This document shows, piece by piece, positions 44,361-53,259 of a stretch of 64,000 nucleotides of DNA (its first letter is position 1; the number at the start of each line of letters is the position of its first letter). Source of the stretch: Paenibacillus lupini. GTDB taxonomy: Bacteria > Bacillota > Bacilli > Paenibacillales > Paenibacillaceae. The notes below the pieces were generated by a model, which saw only the letters and a program-made list of their open reading frames with translations, was not told the origin of the DNA and made no database searches. The DNA lies in the NCBI RefSeq assembly GCF_011761355.1, contig NZ_JAASRW010000003.1, forward strand, positions 705,188 through 769,187. The letters are read 5' to 3'. The position numbers and the translations under genes are program-made.

Positions 44361-45881
44361 ATGAGTAATGCTGTAGCAGCATTTAAAAGAGGCCCGATCG
44401 TCGCATCGGTACTCATTGCAGCCTTTGTTGCGCTGCTTAGCCAGACGTTGTTGAACGTCGCGCTTCCAAGTATAATGGCTGACCTTGAAGTCAGCGCCAA
44501 TACGGTACAATGGTTATCAACCGGTTATTTGCTTGTTAACGGGGTCCTTATTCCAATTAGTGCATATTTGATCAGCCGGTTCTCAACAAGGTCATTATTT
44601 ATCGTTGCAACAAGTTTATTTTCGGCAGGTACTATAGTCAGCGCCTTGGCGCCAAGCTTTGAAGTCCTTCTTACAGGTCGTATTATTCAAGCGGCAGGCG
44701 CCGGTATTCTGATGCCGCTGATGTCCATCATCTTCTTGACCATCTTCCCGATCGAACAGCGTGGTAAGGCAATGGGGATGATGGGGATCGCAATGATCTT
44801 CGCTCCAGCTGTTGGACCAACACTGTCGGGCTGGGTCGTAGAGCATTATGACTGGCGTGTGTTGTTCTATATTGTATTGCCAATCTCGTTATTCGGCTTG
44901 ATCTATGGCGCAATTTCGATGAAGAATGTAACGAAAACTGCAAAATCCAAGCTGGATATCTTCGCCGTTATTTTATCTACACTGGGCTTTGGCGGTCTGC
45001 TGTATGGCTTTAGTGATGCAGGTACAGACGGCTGGGATAGTCCGACGGTTTACACAAGCCTGAGCATTGGGGTTGTCGCACTTATTGCCTTTGTATGGTA
45101 TCAACTGGTTGTTAAGAAACCGATTCTTGAAATTCGTGTATTCAAGTTCGGTATGTATTCCCTGACAACTGTCATTAACGTGATCATTACGATGGCGATG
45201 TTCTCGGGTATGATTTTGCTGCCGATCTATCTACAAAATATCATGGGATTCACTCCGCTTAAATCTGGTTTGCTCCTGCTTCCGGGTGCAATCCTGATGG
45301 GAATTATGTCTCCGATTACCGGTATGATCTTTGATAAAGTCGGCGCTCGCTGGCTGGCGGTAACTGGTCTTGTGATTACCGTGTATTCGTCCTATGAATT
45401 CAGTCAGTTGACGGATCATACGACTTATGGCTTTTTGATTACAATGTATACACTGCGGATGTTTGGTATGTCGATGCTGATGATGCCGATCCAAACAGCC
45501 GGCATGAACCAATTGCCGCAGCGTTTGAACGCTCACGGTTCCGCTATGTCACAAACGCTTCGTAACGTTGCAGGCGCCCTGGGTACAGCATTCCTGGTAA
45601 CGCTGATGACGAACAAAACGGCTTCCGAAGCGAAGAGCATGGTTATATCGCAAGGTGTCGATCCTACCGACAAGGTAGCGATGGGTCATATTACACAGGA
45701 AGCGATGATTGTTGGTATCAACCACTCGTTCGTTGTAGCAACATGGTTCGCTGTTGTAGCACTCGTTCTGGCCTTCTTCATCCGTAAAGTAAAACCACAT
45801 GAAGAACCGGCTAAAGTTGTAGGCTCCTCTTCAGAAGGCAGCATAGCAGAAGCTCAAATCGCTACAAGCCAATCTAAATAA
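44361..45881 (+). CDS. MFS multidrug exporter, DHA2 (LmrB-like) family
   Basis: 506-residue exporter with 14 predicted membrane segments. N-terminal LNVALPSIMADL and QWLSTGYLLVNGV match LmrB-type drug exporters. Motif A is degenerate (SAYLISRFSTRSLF). Segment 5 holds FAPAVGPTLSGW. AAAGGAGAG precedes the ATG. It clearly differs from the module 1 pump over most of its length, yet both end in a similar tail (ATSQSK versus AVSQSK). Confidence 0.92.
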   Translation: MSNAVAAFKRGPIVASVLIAAFVALLSQTLLNVALPSIMADLEVSANTVQWLSTGYLLVNGVLIPISAYLISRFSTRSLFIVATSLFSAGTIVSALAPSFEVLLTGRIIQAAGAGILMPLMSIIFLTIFPIEQRGKAMGMMGIAMIFAPAVGPTLSGWVVEHYDWRVLFYIVLPISLFGLIYGAISMKNVTKTAKSKLDIFAVILSTLGFGGLLYGFSDAGTDGWDSPTVYTSLSIGVVALIAFVWYQLVVKKPILEIRVFKFGMYSLTTVINVIITMAMFSGMILLPIYLQNIMGFTPLKSGLLLLPGAILMGIMSPITGMIFDKVGARWLAVTGLVITVYSSYEFSQLTDHTTYGFLITMYTLRMFGMSMLMMPIQTAGMNQLPQRLNAHGSAMSQTLRNVAGALGTAFLVTLMTNKTASEAKSMVISQGVDPTDKVAMGHITQEAMIVGINHSFVVATWFAVVALVLAFFIRKVKPHEEPAKVVGSSSEGSIAEAQIATSQSK

Positions 45882-45897
45882 TATTTTTAACTGTTCT

Positions 45898-45945
45898 ATA
45901 AAAGAGGCCGTGCAGGTCATAAAAAACCTGCACGGCCTCTTTCTG
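45898..45945 (+). terminator. Intrinsic terminator after MFS exporter 2
   Basis: AAAGAGGCCGTGCAGGT-CATAAAAA-ACCTGCACGGCCTCTTT; long near-perfect stem. Confidence 0.92.
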
Positions 45946-45967
45946 TTTCCCCTCAGAGGTTAAACGG

Positions 45968-46085
45968 AGCATTTAAATGATTCTGTAGAAGCGAAGCGTT
46001 CGCTATTGTGAAGGGGTTCCTACATATAAAATTTAGTTCAAGGAATTCCCCTGAGCAATGGCGATCGAAAGAACATTTAAATGCG
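45968..46085. repeat. Large imperfect palindrome, MITE-like or structured RNA
   Basis: Both ends carry GCATTTAAATG. Moving inwards, CGTTCGCTATTG faces CAATGGCGATCG and GGGGTTCCT faces AGGAATTCCCC, around an A/T-rich centre. The element spans about 118 bp with no coding potential and would fold into a long hairpin. A small further repeat (AAATGCGCAGT twice) follows to 46115. Confidence 0.6.
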
Positions 46086-46134
46086 CAGTGTGCTCAATAC
46101 GCCAAATGCGCAGTTTGCGCGCGTTTAACCTCCC

Positions 46135-47424
46135 TCACTTCACCCACTTGTGGACATGGAAATTTTGCTCCAGCACCTGCCAGAAAACAGGGAACGGAAC
46201 ATCGAGCACCCAACCACTTATTCCGCGCAGGTGATAACATTTGACGAGATCAAGCTTCGCCTGCACACTTCTAGCATCCTCATACCAAACCTCATGATCA
46301 CGTCCTTGCTCATCGAGGTACCTATAGTATGGCGACTCTGCTATCGGATCGTATTGGATAGAGGCGCCATACCTTGCCGCCCTTCGAACAGCATCGTTTG
46401 AGCTGATGGATAAAGCCCAGTCCTGGCCGGGGACATAAGGGAGAGTCCAGTCATAGCCGTATAAGGGCATACCCAGCATGATTTTATTCGCAGGTATTAC
46501 TGATAAGGCATGTGCTACAACTTTAGCAACCTCATTGCGCGGGGCAACGGGCATCGGCGGTCCTCCGGACCAGCCCCATTCATACGTCATTAGAATAACG
46601 AAATCGAGCAGACGTCCATGGAAGGCATAATCCTGTCCTTCGTACAGATGACCCGCAAGATTAGGTTCAACAGCTGGAGGGAGAGTGGAGGACACCAGAT
46701 ATCCGTACCGATGCAGCGAGTCGGTCAGATGCTCCAGGAATTGATGATACAAGGCACGATCAGCAGCGGGAATAAACGCAAAATCGACATTAAGCACCCA
46801 ATACCTGTTCGTTCGCATGGTGTTGATGACATTATGGATCAGACGGTCAATTACCGTTTTATTGGATAAAATGAAATGCACAAGGCTGGGACTAAACGAA
46901 TAGCCGTCAAAGTTCGTGATTACCATCATTGGAGTGGCGCGGTTCTGATTGGCGGCTTGAATGATCGGCTTATCATACAGCATGCTTAATGAGCCGTCAG
47001 GTCTAACTTGATGACTGAACGGACTGAGGAAGGTCAAATGCCTGGCGGCGGAGGCTGCAGGTGAAGAGCCAGGAGCTCCTGTCATGGCAGATGGTTCAGT
47101 ATAACCGTTAACCTCGATGGCGATCTTACGGGGCTTCGGAATGCGAAGCATCATGCCGGGAAGAATAAGGGCGGGATTAGTGATATGGTTCACTCTGGCC
47201 AGCTCTTGCAGTGTCACACTGTATTTCTGTGAGATCAACCATAAGGTTTCACCGGGCATCACTTGGTGGGTGGCCGCTTGAACGGGAATGATAAGCGACT
47301 GTCCGGAGACGAGAGGCTCAGATTCATGCATGCCATTGGCTGCAAATATCGCTTCAGGTCCTATGTTGAACTGCTGCGCCAGGCTTTGTATCGTATCGCG
47401 TGTTTTGACGGTATAGATTTGCAT
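46135..47424 (-). CDS. YaaH/SleL-like LysM-GH18 protein lacking the catalytic Glu
   Basis: 429-residue protein matching the spore cortex fragment-lytic N-acetylglucosaminidase YaaH/SleL in length and layout: LysM 1 (about 2-46), LysM 2 (about 52-95), then a GH18 barrel. LysM domains bind peptidoglycan and no signal peptide is present, as expected for spore-coat delivery. The GH18 active motif, normally DG.N.DFE, reads W-V-L-N-V-D-F-A with Ala at 216 where the catalytic Glu should be, and the first Asp is also absent. The rest of the barrel (VILMTYEWGWSGG, MLGMPLYGYDW, GISGWVLDVPFP) is well kept. The start at 47424 has GGGAGG upstream; the open frame to 47574 is rejected. Confidence 0.88.
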   Translation of the reverse strand: MQIYTVKTRDTIQSLAQQFNIGPEAIFAANGMHESEPLVSGQSLIIPVQAATHQVMPGETLWLISQKYSVTLQELARVNHITNPALILPGMMLRIPKPRKIAIEVNGYTEPSAMTGAPGSSPAASAARHLTFLSPFSHQVRPDGSLSMLYDKPIIQAANQNRATPMMVITNFDGYSFSPSLVHFILSNKTVIDRLIHNVINTMRTNRYWVLNVDFAFIPAADRALYHQFLEHLTDSLHRYGYLVSSTLPPAVEPNLAGHLYEGQDYAFHGRLLDFVILMTYEWGWSGGPPMPVAPRNEVAKVVAHALSVIPANKIMLGMPLYGYDWTLPYVPGQDWALSISSNDAVRRAARYGASIQYDPIAESPYYRYLDEQGRDHEVWYEDARSVQAKLDLVKCYHLRGISGWVLDVPFPVFWQVLEQNFHVHKWVK

Positions 47425-47573
47425 CGCCTCTCGCCTCCCGTTCCTTGAGCTTTTTAAGTTATACGCTAATGTCTCTTCTATTACTCTATTCCGAACCTTC
47501 CCAAACTTAACACCAAGCCAATTAATTTGATAAAGGCAGAAAAAGGGAGCCTGAATTGTTGCATTATTATGCA

Positions 47574-47617
47574 AAAACGAACTTTATTTGAACTATATTA
47601 TTTTAATGTTCGTATTT
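47574..47617. promoter_or_regulatory. Candidate PurBox pair upstream of the pur operon
   Basis: AAAAACGAACTTT (47574-47586) and, inverted, AATGTTCGTATTT (47605-47617) each match the Bacillus PurR box AWWWCCGAACWWT with a single mismatch. They are 18 nt apart, close to the 16-17 nt usual in B. subtilis, and lie just upstream of the -35 element. Confidence 0.75.
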
Positions 47618-47630
47618 TATATGCTTTTCA

Positions 47631-47659
47631 TTGACAGACATAGGGGGATTGGATAAACT
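47631..47659 (+). promoter_or_regulatory. Sigma-A promoter of the pur operon
   Basis: TTGACA (47631-47636), 17-nt spacer, TAAACT (47654-47659). Transcription should start near 47666, leaving a leader of about 420 nt before purE. Confidence 0.8.
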
Positions 47660-47711
47660 AGAGTAGGTTAAGGCGGAACGTTCGTCGAATGATCCGTTAT
47701 TATGTTGAAAG

Positions 47712-47781
47712 TTCTCGTATATCCTCGGGAAAAAGGCCCGAAAGTATCTACCCGAAAACCTATATTTTCGGACTACGAGCA
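47712..47781 (+). ncRNA. Purine (guanine-type) riboswitch aptamer
   Basis: P1 CTCGTA / TACGAG, P2 TCGGG-AAAAAGG-CCCGA, joining AAGTATCTAC, P3 CCGAAAA / TTTTCGG. The discriminator base is C (GGAC-TACG), predicting guanine/hypoxanthine. It controls the pur operon. Confidence 0.95.
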
Positions 47782-47974
47782 TGATGGAACAAATAGACAG
47801 GTTGCCTGTAAGTCAGGGCAGCCTTATGCTGTCTTTGCATTACCGTGTTAATCAAGGTGATACGGCTTCCGTTTTCCTTTGGTAGCGGGCGTTTTGAAGT
47901 AAAGACAATTGTTGCCATTATAGACGCGCAGGGTGAATCCTTCGTTAATGAAGTACCCTGACGTTTTGCTCGAG

Positions 47975-48022
47975 TCCCGGCAGCATCCATAAGCGATATG
48001 GTTGCAGCGCGGGATTTTTGTA
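47975..48022 (+). terminator. Riboswitch expression-platform terminator
   Basis: TCCCGGCAGC...CCAT-AAGCGAT-ATGG...GCGCGGGA followed by TTTTTG. A TGCTCG at 47968-47973 just before the stem can pair with CGAGCA in the 3' strand of P1, offering an alternative fold. The platform is unusually long, about 190 nt from aptamer to terminator. Confidence 0.75.
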
Positions 48023-48083
48023 TTTTTTCGGGTTGGTTTTCGCGAGATGTACACATTTTATATATGAAGGAAGGTTTGAACGC

Positions 48084-48569
48084 ATGTCTGCGAAAGTAGG
48101 CGTCATCATGGGCAGCAAGTCGGATTGGGATACAATGAAACTTGCCTGCGACGTGTTAGAAGAACTGCAAATTCCGTACGAGAAAAAGGTTGTTTCTGCG
48201 CATCGGACACCAGATTTAATGTTCGAGTATGCGGAGACTGCTGCAGAACGCGGCCTTAAAGTAATCATTGCCGGTGCCGGTGGTGCCGCGCATTTGCCGG
48301 GTATGGTTGCTGCAAAGACGATTCTGCCGGTAATCGGTGTACCAGTAAAATCCTCCAATCTGAGCGGTCTTGATTCGCTCCTGTCGATCGTCCAAATGCC
48401 AGGCGGCATTCCGGTTGCGACAGTTGCGATTGGCAACGCCGGCGGTACAAACGCTGGCCTCTTGGCTGCTCAAATGCTTGGAGCCTTTGATCCAGAAGTA
48501 CAAGCCCGTGTAGAAGCGCGGCGTGAGCGGGTCAAGCAGGAAGTGCTGGAAAGCAGTGAGACATTATGA
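48084..48569 (+). CDS. purE: N5-carboxyaminoimidazole ribonucleotide mutase
   Basis: Converts N5-CAIR to CAIR in IMP synthesis. The 161-residue product has the class I PurE signatures GSKSDWDTM near the N-terminus, [19 protein letters not shown] and GNAGGTNA. Start at 48084 with GAAGGAAGG upstream; the open frame back to 48018 overlaps the terminator. First gene of the operon; its stop overlaps the purK start by four bases. Confidence 0.97.
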   Translation: MSAKVGVIMGSKSDWDTMKLACDVLEELQIPYEKKVVSAHRTPDLMFEYAETAAERGLKVIIAGAGGAAHLPGMVAAKTILPVIGVPVKSSNLSGLDSLLSIVQMPGGIPVATVAIGNAGGTNAGLLAAQMLGAFDPEVQARVEARRERVKQEVLESSETL

Positions 48570-49732
48570 TGATGGAAGCAGGCAAAAGGACGCTGCTGCC
48601 AGGCAGTACAATTGGCGTTCTTGGCGGCGGACAGCTTGGCCGAATGATGGCACTTGCGGGCAGTGAAATGGGTTATCGCTTCGTTGCATTAGATCCAACG
48701 CCTAACGCACCATGCGGACAAGTAGCTGAACAGATCGTCGCTGCTTACAATGACCGTGAAGCAGCTCGCGAGCTTGCACGCCGGGCAGATGTCATCACCT
48801 ACGAATTCGAGAATGTCGACGCTGATGTAGCTGCGATGCTCATGTCGGAATCGTATGTAGCGCAGGGAAGCGAGCTTCTTTATACAACGCAGCATCGGCT
48901 GCGTGAGAAGCGGGCGATTGAAGCGGCAGGCGTACGGGTTGCCCCGTACAGTGAGATCCGGAGCAGCGAGGAACTTCGCGTCGCGGCTGAGAAGTTTGGC
49001 CTTCCATGCGTACTTAAGACAGCAATGGGCGGCTATGACGGTAAAGGGCAATGGGTGATCAGAAGCTTCGACGAGATTGATGAAGCGTATGAGACATTAA
49101 GCCGTGCCGGTGTAGAGCTAGTGCTGGAACAATTCATTAAGTTTGACAAAGAGTTATCCATTATTGCAGCAAGAAGCCCGCAAGGGGAGATAAAAGCGTT
49201 CCCCGCAGCGGAAAATATTCATATCGAGAATATTTTGCACCTATCGATCGTTCCTGCTCGAATTGCAGAGAGTGTACAACAAGATGCGGAAAAGCTGGCG
49301 ATGAAGATTGCTGAAGGGCTTGGAGTTGTTGGCTTGATCGCCGTTGAGCTGTTCTTGACAGCTAACGGTGAACTGTTCGTCAACGAACTGGCGCCGCGTC
49401 CTCATAACAGTGGGCATTATACAATGGAAGCTTGCCGTACTTCGCAGTTCGAACAGCATGTACGTGCGGTATGCAATTTGCCATTAGGTGATACTCAGCT
49501 GCTTACTCCAGTTGTTATGGTGAATGTACTTGGACAACATGTTGAGCCGCTGTTAGCGCGGATGGCCAAGCATGATGAGGCGGCATCGCGATTGAATGTT
49601 GCTCCGAAAGTTCATTTGTACGGTAAGAAAGACGCTGTTCATAAGCGTAAGATGGGCCATGTTAACGTGCTTGCAGGCGATGTGCAGCAGGCGCTTGATT
49701 GGATAGAAGAGACAAACATTTGGAAGGTGTGA
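48566..49732 (+). CDS. purK: N5-carboxyaminoimidazole ribonucleotide synthase
   Basis: ATP-grasp enzyme that carboxylates AIR with bicarbonate to N5-CAIR, the substrate of PurE. The 388-residue product shows [13 protein letters not shown] at the N-terminus, ATP-grasp strands ([29 protein letters not shown]) and the metal-binding [12 protein letters not shown] near 275-286. Translation is coupled to purE (ATGA overlap); three ATG codons in a row make the exact start ambiguous by two codons. Confidence 0.96.
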   Translation: MMMEAGKRTLLPGSTIGVLGGGQLGRMMALAGSEMGYRFVALDPTPNAPCGQVAEQIVAAYNDREAARELARRADVITYEFENVDADVAAMLMSESYVAQGSELLYTTQHRLREKRAIEAAGVRVAPYSEIRSSEELRVAAEKFGLPCVLKTAMGGYDGKGQWVIRSFDEIDEAYETLSRAGVELVLEQFIKFDKELSIIAARSPQGEIKAFPAAENIHIENILHLSIVPARIAESVQQDAEKLAMKIAEGLGVVGLIAVELFLTANGELFVNELAPRPHNSGHYTMEACRTSQFEQHVRAVCNLPLGDTQLLTPVVMVNVLGQHVEPLLARMAKHDEAASRLNVAPKVHLYGKKDAVHKRKMGHVNVLAGDVQQALDWIEETNIWKV

Positions 49733-49739
49733 ACGGTAC

Positions 49740-51035
49740 ATGTTAGAGCGTTACAGCAGACCGGAAATGAGAGCAATTTGGACAGAGCAGAATAAATTCC
49801 AAGCATGGCTTGAAGTTGAGCTTTGCTCCTGTGAGGCTTGGGTTGAGCTTGGCGTTATTCCGAAGGAAGATGTCGAGGCGCTTCGTGAAGCAGCGACCTT
49901 CAATATCGACCGTATTTACGAAATCGAGCAAGAAACCCGTCATGACGTTATCGCGTTCACACGCGCCGTGTCCGAGACTGTTGGTCCGGAACGCAAATGG
50001 GTGCATTACGGCCTGACTTCGACTGACGTTGTAGATACAGCGAATGGCTACCTGCTTCTTCAAGCGAATGCCATCTTGAGAAAAGACATCGAGCGCTTCA
50101 TCTCGATCCTTCGCGAGAAAGCTGTTCAATATAAAGATACGCCAATGATGGGCCGTACACATGGTGTACATGCTGAACCAACAACATTTGGTCTCAAAAT
50201 GGCTCTGTGGCATGAAGAAATGAAACGTAACCTGGAGCGCTTCGAGCATGCAGCTAACGGCGTTCAATTCGGTAAAATCTCGGGTGCTGTTGGTACTTAT
50301 GCAAACATCGATCCTTTCGTAGAAGAGTTCGTATGTAACAAGCTTGGGATCAGCGCAGCTCCAATCTCGACACAAACATTGCAGCGTGATCGTCACGCTG
50401 AATATATGGCGACACTGGCACTTGTTGCTACATCGCTTGATAAATTCGCTACTGAAATTCGCGCTTTGCAGAAGAGTGAATTCCGTGAAGTGGAAGAAGC
50501 ATTCGCAAAAGGTCAAAAAGGCTCTTCCGCAATGCCGCACAAACGTAACCCAATTGGCTGCGAGAACATTTCCGGTCTGTCCCGCGTGATCCGTGGTCAC
50601 ATGCTGACAGCTTACGAGAACGTACCGCTGTGGCATGAGCGCGACATCAGCCACTCTTCGGCTGAACGTGTTATCCTCCCGGATGCAACAATGCTTCTGA
50701 ACTACATGTTGAACCGTCTTGGCAACATCATTCAGAACTTGACTGTATTCCCTGAAAACATGAAGAAAAACATGCAGCGTACATTTGGCGTTCCGTTCTC
50801 TGGCCGCGTGATGACAAAGCTGATTGATAAAGGCCTCAGCCGTGAGCAAGCTTATGACACCGTTCAACCACGTGCGATGCAAGCATGGGAAGAGCAGCGT
50901 CAATTCCGCGACATTATCGAATCGACACCGGAGATCACAAGCCTGCTGTCTGCTGAAGAAATCGACGATGCATTTAATCCGGCTTGGCATTTGAAGCATG
51001 TGAATACGATTTTCACACGTCTTGGCTTGAACTAA
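49740..51035 (+). CDS. purB: Adenylosuccinate lyase
   Basis: Homotetrameric fumarase-superfamily enzyme that removes fumarate from SAICAR and from adenylosuccinate, so it also serves AMP synthesis. 431 residues, the standard length. Signature loop [11 protein letters not shown] lies near 262-272; the THGVHAEPT and TSTDVVDT motifs hold the catalytic His and Ser regions. GGAAGGTG precedes the ATG. Confidence 0.97.
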   Translation: MLERYSRPEMRAIWTEQNKFQAWLEVELCSCEAWVELGVIPKEDVEALREAATFNIDRIYEIEQETRHDVIAFTRAVSETVGPERKWVHYGLTSTDVVDTANGYLLLQANAILRKDIERFISILREKAVQYKDTPMMGRTHGVHAEPTTFGLKMALWHEEMKRNLERFEHAANGVQFGKISGAVGTYANIDPFVEEFVCNKLGISAAPISTQTLQRDRHAEYMATLALVATSLDKFATEIRALQKSEFREVEEAFAKGQKGSSAMPHKRNPIGCENISGLSRVIRGHMLTAYENVPLWHERDISHSSAERVILPDATMLLNYMLNRLGNIIQNLTVFPENMKKNMQRTFGVPFSGRVMTKLIDKGLSREQAYDTVQPRAMQAWEEQRQFRDIIESTPEITSLLSAEEIDDAFNPAWHLKHVNTIFTRLGLN

Positions 51036-51056
51036 GAGGCAAAGGGGATTCGAGGA

Positions 51057-51956
51057 ATGACTGCACAATCGCAAGCTTTATCCTCAGCAGCGGATTATAT
51101 CAAAGCTCCACTGCTGTATAAAGGCAAAGTACGTGAGCTTTACGATCTCGGCGAGCATTACCTGATCGTTGTAACGGACCGCATTTCGGCATTCGATTAT
51201 ATTCTTGATCCGGCTGTACCGCAGAAAGGCAATGTATTGAACCGTCTGTCAGCATTCTGGTTCGAGCAAACAGCTTTGATCCAGCCAAACCATGTCATCC
51301 ACACCGATGTAGACAAGCTTGGGGATATCGTAACGGAGCCAGAATTGCTGAGAAACCGCATCATGGTAACGAAGAAAGCACAGCGCATTGATATTGAATG
51401 TGTAGTACGCGGCTATATCACTGGCAACGGTTGGAGACAATACCAACAAACGTCCGCGATTAACGGAATCGAGCTTCCGGAAGGTATGCGCAAGAACGAG
51501 CGCTTCCCTAAGCCAATCTTCACTCCAGCAGCGAAAAACGATGTTGGCCATGATGAAGACATTCCATTCGAGCGGATGCAAGAGATGGTTGGCGCAGAAC
51601 TCGCTGAAGAGCTTCGCGACTGCAGTATCAGGCTGTACGAGTTCGCTCGTGAATATTGCGCGAAGCATGGTATTATCCTTGCTGATTGCAAATTCGAGTT
51701 CGGCTTGATCGACGGCAAAGTCATTCTGATCGACGAAATCTTCACTCCGGATTCCTCGCGTTTCTGGGCAGAGGGCAACTATGCTTTCGATATCGAGATC
51801 GACAGTATGGACAAAGAACCGGTCCGCACGTACCTTCTTGGTTCCGATTGGGACAGAGACAGCAAGCCGGCTCCACTGCCTGAATCCGTTGTTAACGAAA
51901 CAACAAATCGTTATCTAGACATCTACAGCCGTTTAACTGGCAGTTCATTGGTATAG
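51057..51956 (+). CDS. purC: SAICAR synthase, long form
   Basis: Condenses CAIR with aspartate to SAICAR. The N-terminus has LLYKGKVRELYDL and VVTDRISAFDYIL, and later VVRGYITGNGW, ILADCKFEFG and LIDEIFTPDSSRFW, all family signatures. At 299 residues it is clearly longer than the approximately 240-residue PurC of B. subtilis; the size and the C-terminal KEPVRTYLLGSDW... extension fit the longer class typified by the yeast enzyme. GATTCGAGGA precedes the ATG. It is followed by an unusual 361-nt gap within the operon. Confidence 0.95.
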   Translation: MTAQSQALSSAADYIKAPLLYKGKVRELYDLGEHYLIVVTDRISAFDYILDPAVPQKGNVLNRLSAFWFEQTALIQPNHVIHTDVDKLGDIVTEPELLRNRIMVTKKAQRIDIECVVRGYITGNGWRQYQQTSAINGIELPEGMRKNERFPKPIFTPAAKNDVGHDEDIPFERMQEMVGAELAEELRDCSIRLYEFAREYCAKHGIILADCKFEFGLIDGKVILIDEIFTPDSSRFWAEGNYAFDIEIDSMDKEPVRTYLLGSDWDRDSKPAPLPESVVNETTNRYLDIYSRLTGSSLV

Positions 51957-52026
51957 ATCGTAATCATATCTCTTGATCTTTTCGTTCTTGATCTTATCTT
52001 TTAGGTTTTTGTTTTAGCTCTGAAGT

Positions 52027-52057
52027 TTGGCGTTGAGCACGATAGTGCGCAAACGCC
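52027..52057. repeat. Small hairpin in the purC-purS gap
   Basis: TTGGCGTT-GAGCAC-GATA-GTGCGC-AAACGCC forms a stem of roughly 12 bp with mismatches. It has no T-run, so it is not an obvious terminator. Confidence 0.4.
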
Positions 52058-52126
52058 CCCTAATTGCTTACACGACTACCCGGGAGGGGTTTGGGGTTGA
52101 GTTGCATAATGGTTGTGAGTGAGTAG

Positions 52127-52241
52127 GTGTTGGTGTCCGTCTGAGAGCCTTGGCGTTCGCCTTTGAAATCGGGAAAATACCGCTGAGCGGTCTTGATCAA
52201 ATTTTCCGGATTTCAACAGCGACGAAGAGGGACACCAGCAC
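52127..52241. repeat. Long imperfect inverted repeat in the purC-purS gap
   Basis: Outer arms GTGTTGGTGTCCGTCT and AGAGGGACACCAGCAC, inner arms TTTGAAATCGGGAAAAT and ATTTTCCGGATTTCAA, with a CCGC-TGA-GCGG hairpin near the apex. Together they would fold into a rod of about 115 nt. The whole 51957-52317 gap is non-coding; purS gets its own AGGAGG at its 3' end. It may be an internal regulatory or processing element, or a mobile miniature repeat. Confidence 0.6.
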
Positions 52242-52317
52242 TAAACGAGCGAACGCACACCATTTTCACCGCAATCCCATCACTCCAACCGGAAAAACCA
52301 TTTTCAGGAGGCCACTT

Positions 52318-52560
52318 ATGAAAGCCAAAGTCTACGTCACTATCAAACAAAATGTACTCGACCCGCAAGGTCAAGCCGTTCAAGGCTCGCTGCACACAAT
52401 GGGATTTGCAGAAGTTGATAAAGTCCGCATCGGTAAATACCTGGAGCTTGAACTTGACACGAATGACCGCGCTGAAGCGGAAGCACGCGTGAAAGTAATG
52501 TGCGAGAAGCTGCTGGCAAACACGGTTGTCGAAGATTACCGTTTTGAATTGGAGGGATAA
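52318..52560 (+). CDS. purS: FGAM synthase small subunit
   Basis: 80-residue subunit that bridges PurQ and PurL in the phosphoribosylformylglycinamidine synthase complex. MKAKVYVTIKQNVLDPQG at the start and an SLHTMGF motif near residue 24 are typical. Strong CAGGAGG before the ATG at 52318; an open frame extending to 52150 runs through the hairpin region and is rejected. Confidence 0.96.
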   Translation: MKAKVYVTIKQNVLDPQGQAVQGSLHTMGFAEVDKVRIGKYLELELDTNDRAEAEARVKVMCEKLLANTVVEDYRFELEG

Positions 52561-52563
52561 TCG

Positions 52564-53259
52564 ATGAAGTTTGCAGTAATCGTATTTCCCGGCTCCAACT
52601 GTGACATCGACTGCTACAAAGCGGTAGAAGATACAATCGGCCAAGAGGTTGATTACGTATGGCATACAGCGACTGACCTGTCCGCATACGATGCCATTCT
52701 CGTGCCAGGCGGCTTCTCCTACGGTGACTACCTGCGCTGCGGCGCGATGGCTAGTTATGCTCCAGTAATGAATGAAGTTGTGAAAGCAGCAGAACAAGGT
52801 AAGTTCATCCTTGGTATCTGCAACGGATTCCAGATCCTGACCGAAGCTAACCTTCTGCCAGGCGCACTGATCCGCAACACAGGCCTTAAATTCCGCTGCC
52901 ACCAAACATCACTTGAAGTGGTGAACAACGGCACAGCGTTTACGAACCAATACTCGCAAGGCGAGATTATCGATATTCCAATTGCTCACGGCGAAGGCAA
53001 CTACTATTGCGACGATGCAACACTTGCTGAGCTTAAAGCAAATAACCAAATCGTGTTCCGTTATGCAGGTGACACGAACCCGAATGGTTCGGTTGAGAAC
53101 ATTGCGGGTATCAGCAACAAAAAGGGTAATGTCGTTGGCATGATGCCTCACCCAGAGCGTGCGGTTGATCAAATCCTCGGCTCGGAAGACGGCAAACGGA
53201 TGTTTACATCGATTTTGAATGCATGGAGGGAACAACATGGCGCAGCAATTAACGGCTAA
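52564..53259 (+). CDS. purQ: FGAM synthase glutaminase subunit
   Basis: Class I glutamine amidotransferase that supplies ammonia to PurL. 231 residues; nucleophile Cys in [10 protein letters not shown] near residue 85 and the His-Glu pair in MPHPERA near the C-terminus. Three bases after purS, and its 3' end overlaps purL by 23 nt. Confidence 0.97.
   Translation: MKFAVIVFPGSNCDIDCYKAVEDTIGQEVDYVWHTATDLSAYDAILVPGGFSYGDYLRCGAMASYAPVMNEVVKAAEQGKFILGICNGFQILTEANLLPGALIRNTGLKFRCHQTSLEVVNNGTAFTNQYSQGEIIDIPIAHGEGNYYCDDATLAELKANNQIVFRYAGDTNPNGSVENIAGISNKKGNVVGMMPHPERAVDQILGSEDGKRMFTSILNAWREQHGAAING

Noticed and set aside
49743..51074. 443-codon open frame antisense to purB
   Set aside because: Shadow of a highly expressed gene; no start signal and no family resemblance.
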